DNA of 13,627 nt. Source: Bordetella parapertussis (GTDB lineage: Bacteria; Pseudomonadota; Gammaproteobacteria; Burkholderiales; Burkholderiaceae_C). The DNA lies in contig CAMDKD010000055.1 in NCBI GenBank assembly GCA_945901125.1, positions 1 through 13,627 on the forward strand, written 5' to 3'. Position numbers and translations under genes: made by a program. The notes under the pieces are model-generated. The model was not told the DNA's origin. It saw only the letters and a list, made by a program, of their open reading frames with translations, and did not search any database. This document shows positions 12,989 through 13,627 of the stretch, piece after piece; position 1 is the first letter of the stretch; every line of letters starts with the position of its first letter.

Positions 12989-13627
12989 ATGACCACTACC
13001 ACTTTGCCTGCTGACAGTACTGTTAAAAATATTTTGACTACCCGTGATTTAAATTTTTATTACGGTAACTTTCACAGTTTAAAAAATATCAATCTTGAAA
13101 TTCAGCAAAACACTGTCACAGCGTTTATTGGACCATCAGGATGCGGAAAGTCGACGCTGCTACGGACTTTCAACCGGATGTATGACTTGTATCCAGGACA
13201 GAAAGCAACTGGTGAAATTATGTTTAAAGGTCAAAATATTCTTGAACCTAAGCATGATTTAAATTTACTTCGTGCCCGGATTGGTATGGTTTTTCAAAAA
13301 CCTACTCCTTTTCCTATGTCCATTTACGACAACATCGCTTTCGGGGTTCGTCTTTACGAAGACATGTCCAGAAGTGAAATGGACGACCGAGTTGAATGGG
13401 CATTGCAAAAAGCAGCCATTTGGAATGAGGTGAAGGATAAATTGTCTCAAAGCGGACTGTCGCTTTCCGGCGGTCAGCAACAACGGCTGTGTATTGCCAG
13501 GGGCATAGCGGTCAAGCCATCTATTTTGCTTTTGGATGAGCCTACTTCTGCACTTGATCCGATTTCCACAGGCAAAGTTGAAGAATTGGTTTCAACTCTT
13601 AAAAACGAATACACCGTCATTATTGTT
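12989..13627 (+). CDS. pstB: PstB, phosphate ABC transporter ATPase (partial, 3' end cut)
   Basis: PstB is the cytoplasmic ATPase that powers the PstSCA phosphate importer. The window holds 213 codons of about 255. Motifs are Walker A GPSGCGKST (48-56), the Q-loop VFQKPTPFPMS, signature LSGGQQQR (159-166) and Walker B ILLLDEPTSALDP (179-191). The H-loop and C-terminus lie beyond the window edge. The VFQKPTPFPMSIYDNIAFGVR segment is diagnostic for PstB among ABC ATPases. The ATG is preceded by TACGGA, seven bases away. The 5' part is markedly AT-rich compared with pepA. phoU, phoB and phoR often follow in related genomes, but this cannot be seen here. Confidence 0.96.
   Translation, partial: MTTTTLPADSTVKNILTTRDLNFYYGNFHSLKNINLEIQQNTVTAFIGPSGCGKSTLLRTFNRMYDLYPGQKATGEIMFKGQNILEPKHDLNLLRARIGMVFQKPTPFPMSIYDNIAFGVRLYEDMSRSEMDDRVEWALQKAAIWNEVKDKLSQSGLSLSGGQQQRLCIARGIAVKPSILLLDEPTSALDPISTGKVEELVSTLKNEYTVIIV

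Noticed and set aside
13265..13483. Minus-strand open frame inside pstB
   Set aside because: It is opposite the PstB Q-loop and signature region, with no family features.
1..13627. CRISPR arrays, tRNA or rRNA genes
   Set aside because: No regularly spaced repeats and no tRNA- or rRNA-like stretches were seen; non-coding gaps are short.

Overview
The window looks like a chromosomal segment of a betaproteobacterium, most likely of the order Burkholderiales. The basis is gene order and protein character: an lptF-lptG-cbiX-cysB string divergent from pepA-holC-DUF2486-like, followed by a branched-chain amino acid binding protein, ppx and a pst operon. The genus cannot be fixed from the sequence. 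Most of the window is core metabolism and envelope biology. The only clearly accessory part is the first ~1.2 kb.

Region 1 (1-1179) is accessory. Bases 1-148 look like the terminal segment of an insertion sequence, probably IS21-like, with a 24-bp degenerate tandem terminal repeat. It abuts, exactly where homology begins, the last ~62 codons of an adenylylsulfate kinase gene (cysC), which is therefore a remnant. Next comes a complete type II toxin-antitoxin pair, higB-higA. Its predicted -10 box is directly followed by a small palindromic operator whose right arm doubles as the ribosome binding site.

Region 2 (1200-4746, minus strand) carries lptF-lptG-cbiX-cysB. LptF and LptG are the permease pair that exports lipopolysaccharide. 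CbiX inserts the metal into sirohydrochlorin for siroheme, and CysB is the sulfur regulator. lptF/lptG and lptG/cbiX overlap (ATGA and TGATG), so they are probably translationally coupled. The cbiX-cysB pair and the cysC remnant suggest an older sulfur-assimilation neighbourhood.

Region 3 (4773-6995, plus strand) carries pepA (leucyl aminopeptidase), holC (DNA polymerase III chi) and a small conserved protein, in tight order. The start codons of pepA and lptF are separated by only 26 bp, so promoters must lie inside the opposing gene.

Region 4 (7024-9730) has a good sigma-70-like promoter driving a periplasmic LivK/LivJ-type binding protein. This gene converges on and overlaps ppx (exopolyphosphatase). 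The terminator of the binding-protein gene is a near-perfect hairpin lying inside the antisense coding region of ppx.

Region 5 (9731-13627) is the phosphate uptake operon pstS-pstC-pstA-pstB, with pstB cut by the window edge. It is preceded by a Pho-box-like promoter, and a strong intercistronic stem-loop sits between pstS and pstC. Having ppx (polyphosphate breakdown) divergent from pst links phosphate storage and uptake.

I did not find a clearly new multi-gene system. The most interesting points are small-scale: the IS/cysC junction, the higBA operator architecture, the terminator nested in ppx, and the pstS-pstC hairpin.
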